A stretch of DNA of 64,000 nucleotides, from NCBI GenBank assembly GCA_033283325.1, contig JAWMQO010000005.1, positions 124,001-188,000 on the forward strand, written 5' to 3'. Both the position numbers and the translations under genes were made by a program. The notes beneath the pieces were generated by a model. The model did no database searches. It worked only from the letters and a program-made list of their open reading frames with translations, and was not told where the DNA came from. Numbering within the stretch: position 1 is the first letter of the stretch; the number at the start of each line of letters is the position of its first letter. Positions 61,706 to 64,000 of this stretch are shown in pieces. The DNA is from Mangrovimicrobium sp033283325. GTDB lineage: Bacteria; Pseudomonadota; Gammaproteobacteria; Pseudomonadales; Halieaceae.

Positions 61706-63960
61706 TAAGCGCAGGGCCATGTTGTCCTGCGCTCCTCGGACGCCTGTGCAGCATTGGCAGGTCCGCTGTGCTTGCCCTCCTCGGCCTGACCAGCCTGTTC
61801 GGCCCCGGCCCATGTCTGGCTGAGCAGTCACCCCGGCTTCGCGGCGAGGGGGTACTCGAAGAGGTCGTGGTCACCGCCCGCCGCCGCGAGGAAGCCTACT
61901 TCGACGTTCCCATGGCGATCACCAGTATCGATGGCGAGATTTTGCAGCGACTGCAGTACCGCGATATTCGCGACTTTCTCGGCCTGAGTTCGGGTGTGCT
62001 GATTCACGAGGGTGGCGATACACTGAGCTCCCAGATCACCATTCGCGGCGTGGTCACGCCCGGTTTCCTGGTACAGCCGGGCAACGCAGTCTATGTCGAC
62101 GAAATCTACGCTTCCGGCCTGCGGACCATTCTTCCCGGCTACTACGACATTGAGTCGGTGCAGGTACTCAAGGGTCCACAGGCCGCCCTCTACGGTCGCA
62201 ACACCACAGGCGGCGCAGTGGTGATCACTACGGCCAAACCCACCGACGAGCGCCTTGTTCGCCTGGATTTAAGTTACGCCCAGCTGGACACCCTGGACAC
62301 CAATGCAACTGTCAACCTCCCGCTCTCGGACAGCCTGCGAATGCGGGCAACCGCGTGGTACAGCGACAGCGAGGGCGGTTATTACCAGAGCGAGCTGTCG
62401 CGGGCCAACGCCGACGCGACCCGGCAGGGTGGGGGACGTCTCTCGCTCGCCGTGTCGCCCAGCGAGACTATCGCACTGACGCTGACCGGGGAGTACGCCG
62501 AGGACAGCAGCGGCGATATTCCCGGAGTGGTGGCGGGCGCCCCGCTGGGCCCGGCGGAGCTGGGCGTGGAATCACGGCGAAATGTCCTGCGCGATGATCT
62601 GGTGACCATGGATTTCGATTCCGCCAGGGTCAGCGGCAAGCTCGAGGCCGAGCTAGGCCCTGGCAGCGTAGTGGCGGTAGCGGGATGGCGGGAGGTGAAT
62701 GTGCGACTGCCGGGTACCGACTGGGACGGCACCGCGCACTCGGCGAGCGCTGAGCCGCCGCCCCGGCCCTTCGCACCGACGGTGCTCGATGTCGACGACA
62801 GAGACAGCCTGCGGGAGCTTGAGTTGCGATTCCTCAGTCGCGACGCGGGCGCTGCGCTGCGCTTCCTGCTGGGCGTCAATTACCTGGAGGAAGCCTTGCG
62901 TTTCAGCGACACCGAAGTCCCGGTCCGCGAGCTGGCCCGCGCGCTGGAAGCCATCGGACAGTACGGTACCTTCGAGCTGCGCGGGAAGCAGGACACCCGC
63001 GCCTGGGCGAGCTTCGGCGAGCTGATCTGGGCCGCGCGCGAGACTATCGAGGTGACCGCAGACCTGCGCTATACCCGTGAGCGGCAGGATATCGACTCGG
63101 TCCAGGACCAGAGCGGGTACTACGCCCTTACCAGGGCCTACCTCGAACTTCACACCGACACGGTCTTCGAGAACTGGTCCCCGGGGATCACCCTGTCCTG
63201 GAAACCGGCGGGAACCCTGAACCTGTTTGCCAGGTACGTCCGGGGATTTCGCGCCGGGGGCTACAATGCCCTTGCCTCGAGTGAGGCCCTGCTGACCTAC
63301 GGCGCCGAGGAATCCGAGAATTACGAGCTCGGTGGCAAGGCCCTGCTTTTCGGCCAGCGCCTGGAAGTCGGCGCCAGTCTCTTCTACCTCTACATCGACG
63401 ATGCCCTGCTACCACAGCTCGACCTGGGTGTGGCGGGCAATCCCCTGTGGCCACTGCAGAATATCGGGACCGCCAAAACCCGCGGGCTGGAACTCGACCT
63501 CAGCGCTGCGCCTGTCGCCGGACTGACTGTCGCCGCTGCCCTTGGCGCCTACCACTACGGCTATTCGGGTGGCCCGCAGGGCTACGAGCAGCGGGCCTTC
63601 GCCCCGGATTTCACCGCCGCCCTGAGCGCGAACTACCATTGGCCGCTGAGCGTTCAGCTTACCGGTATCGCCTCCTTGGGCTACCGCTACCGGGGGAAGG
63701 CCCTGTCGCCGGCGGGCGATGAGTACGATGTGGACACCTACAACCTGCTCGACGCCCAACTGGGTATCCGCTGGCGCGCTGTCGAAGTCGCGGGCTTCGT
63801 GCGCAATGCCCTGGATGACCACTACAAGCTCAGCGACTGGGGGGCGAGCTTTTTCCAGCGAAGCTTCTTTCCGCAGGATGGCAGCTACACCGGTTCCACC
63901 CACAGTACTGTGCGCGATCCCGGCTCGATCTACGGTGTCCGCCTGAGCCTAACGTTCTGA
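61702..63960 (+). CDS. TonB-dependent receptor next to the CadC-like regulator
   Basis: A 752-residue outer-membrane receptor: EEVVVTARRREEAYFDVPMAITSIDGEIL, plug blocks SSQITIRGVVTPGFLVQPGNAVYVDEIYASG and VQVLKGPQAALYGRNTTGGAV, and a barrel ending with Phe. The frame is open from 61471, inside the upstream gene. The best start is TTG at 61702, which overlaps the regulator stop (TTGA) and gives a signal with core SAVLALLGLTSLFGPGPCLAEQ. A GTG at 61768 is the alternative, but would leave a very short signal. Coupling with the regulator suggests that the regulator senses the receptor's substrate. The ligand is unknown. Confidence 0.88.
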   Translation: MISAGPCCPALLGRLCSIGRSAVLALLGLTSLFGPGPCLAEQSPRLRGEGVLEEVVVTARRREEAYFDVPMAITSIDGEILQRLQYRDIRDFLGLSSGVLIHEGGDTLSSQITIRGVVTPGFLVQPGNAVYVDEIYASGLRTILPGYYDIESVQVLKGPQAALYGRNTTGGAVVITTAKPTDERLVRLDLSYAQLDTLDTNATVNLPLSDSLRMRATAWYSDSEGGYYQSELSRANADATRQGGGRLSLAVSPSETIALTLTGEYAEDSSGDIPGVVAGAPLGPAELGVESRRNVLRDDLVTMDFDSARVSGKLEAELGPGSVVAVAGWREVNVRLPGTDWDGTAHSASAEPPPRPFAPTVLDVDDRDSLRELELRFLSRDAGAALRFLLGVNYLEEALRFSDTEVPVRELARALEAIGQYGTFELRGKQDTRAWASFGELIWAARETIEVTADLRYTRERQDIDSVQDQSGYYALTRAYLELHTDTVFENWSPGITLSWKPAGTLNLFARYVRGFRAGGYNALASSEALLTYGAEESENYELGGKALLFGQRLEVGASLFYLYIDDALLPQLDLGVAGNPLWPLQNIGTAKTRGLELDLSAAPVAGLTVAAALGAYHYGYSGGPQGYEQRAFAPDFTAALSANYHWPLSVQLTGIASLGYRYRGKALSPAGDEYDVDTYNLLDAQLGIRWRAVEVAGFVRNALDDHYKLSDWGASFFQRSFFPQDGSYTGSTHSTVRDPGSIYGVRLSLTF

Positions 63961-64000
63961 TTCCTTCGTACTGCGTTCCCATGTCCCTGAATTAAAAGCG

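Overview
The window looks like chromosomal DNA of a marine gammaproteobacterium, most likely of the Halieaceae (OM60/NOR5) or a related Cellvibrionales-type lineage. The DNA is GC-rich and densely coded. It has four TonB-dependent receptors, DUF3012 and DUF4136 lipoproteins, an OprI/Lpp-type lipoprotein, an AlgP-like histone tail protein and an Entner-Doudoroff operon. This placement is inferred from gene content only. No rRNA, tRNA, CRISPR array, prophage or intact transposase was seen.

Layout. 1-5.5 kb: glpQ-type phosphodiesterase (cut by the window edge), a solute-binding protein, a duplicated DUF3012 lipoprotein, then a minus-strand run of a SutA-like small protein, a two-domain OlsF-type ornithine-lipid synthase and a PlcP/LpxH2-type metallophosphoesterase. 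5.7-13.1 kb: a TonB receptor and a large tandem-duplicated beta-helix lipoprotein behind a near-consensus PhoB box, then two small exported proteins, one of them behind a second PhoB box. 13.1-20.2 kb: a TetR regulator, a sodium:solute symporter, a TonB receptor, an acyl-CoA ligase and an alpha/beta hydrolase, tied together by three copies of the operator TTCAAC-N4-GTTGAA. 20.3-23.6 kb: a YbaY/META lipoprotein and a ZnuD-like zinc receptor with a small Cys/His protein. 23.6-23.9 kb: two long inverted repeats. 23.9-34 kb: ubiX, a HIT protein, a hydroxyacid dehydrogenase, a DUF4136 lipoprotein, a LysR regulator, a Gld-like ABC system and glutathione reductase. 34-40 kb: DUF481 protein, zinc-ribbon protein, a three-gene c-type cytochrome cluster ending in a beta-helix protein fused to a haem domain, and an AlgP-like protein. 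40-48.5 kb: quinone oxidoreductase, ilvE, sugar isomerase, edd-pgl-zwf, a 28-bp perfect inverted repeat, an MBL-fold hydrolase. 48.6-53.2 kb: gamma-glutamyltransferase, two YkuD L,D-transpeptidases around an Lpp-type lipoprotein, an inositol-monophosphatase-family enzyme. 53.3-64 kb: a large lipoprotein, a NarL-type regulator and 7TMR-DISM histidine kinase, an exported protein, a CadC-like TPR regulator and a fourth TonB receptor.

How the genes work together. The strongest theme is phosphorus economy. GlpQ, a PlcP-like phospholipase candidate and OlsF could recycle membrane phospholipid and replace it with phosphate-free ornithine lipid. Two intergenic regions carry PhoB boxes in front of otherwise uncharacterised surface proteins. 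A second theme is a self-contained TetR-controlled uptake and CoA-activation cluster for an unknown carboxylic acid or ester. A third is a set of envelope systems of unknown role: the Gld-like ABC complex, the cytochrome/beta-helix cluster, and the Lpp plus L,D-transpeptidase group.
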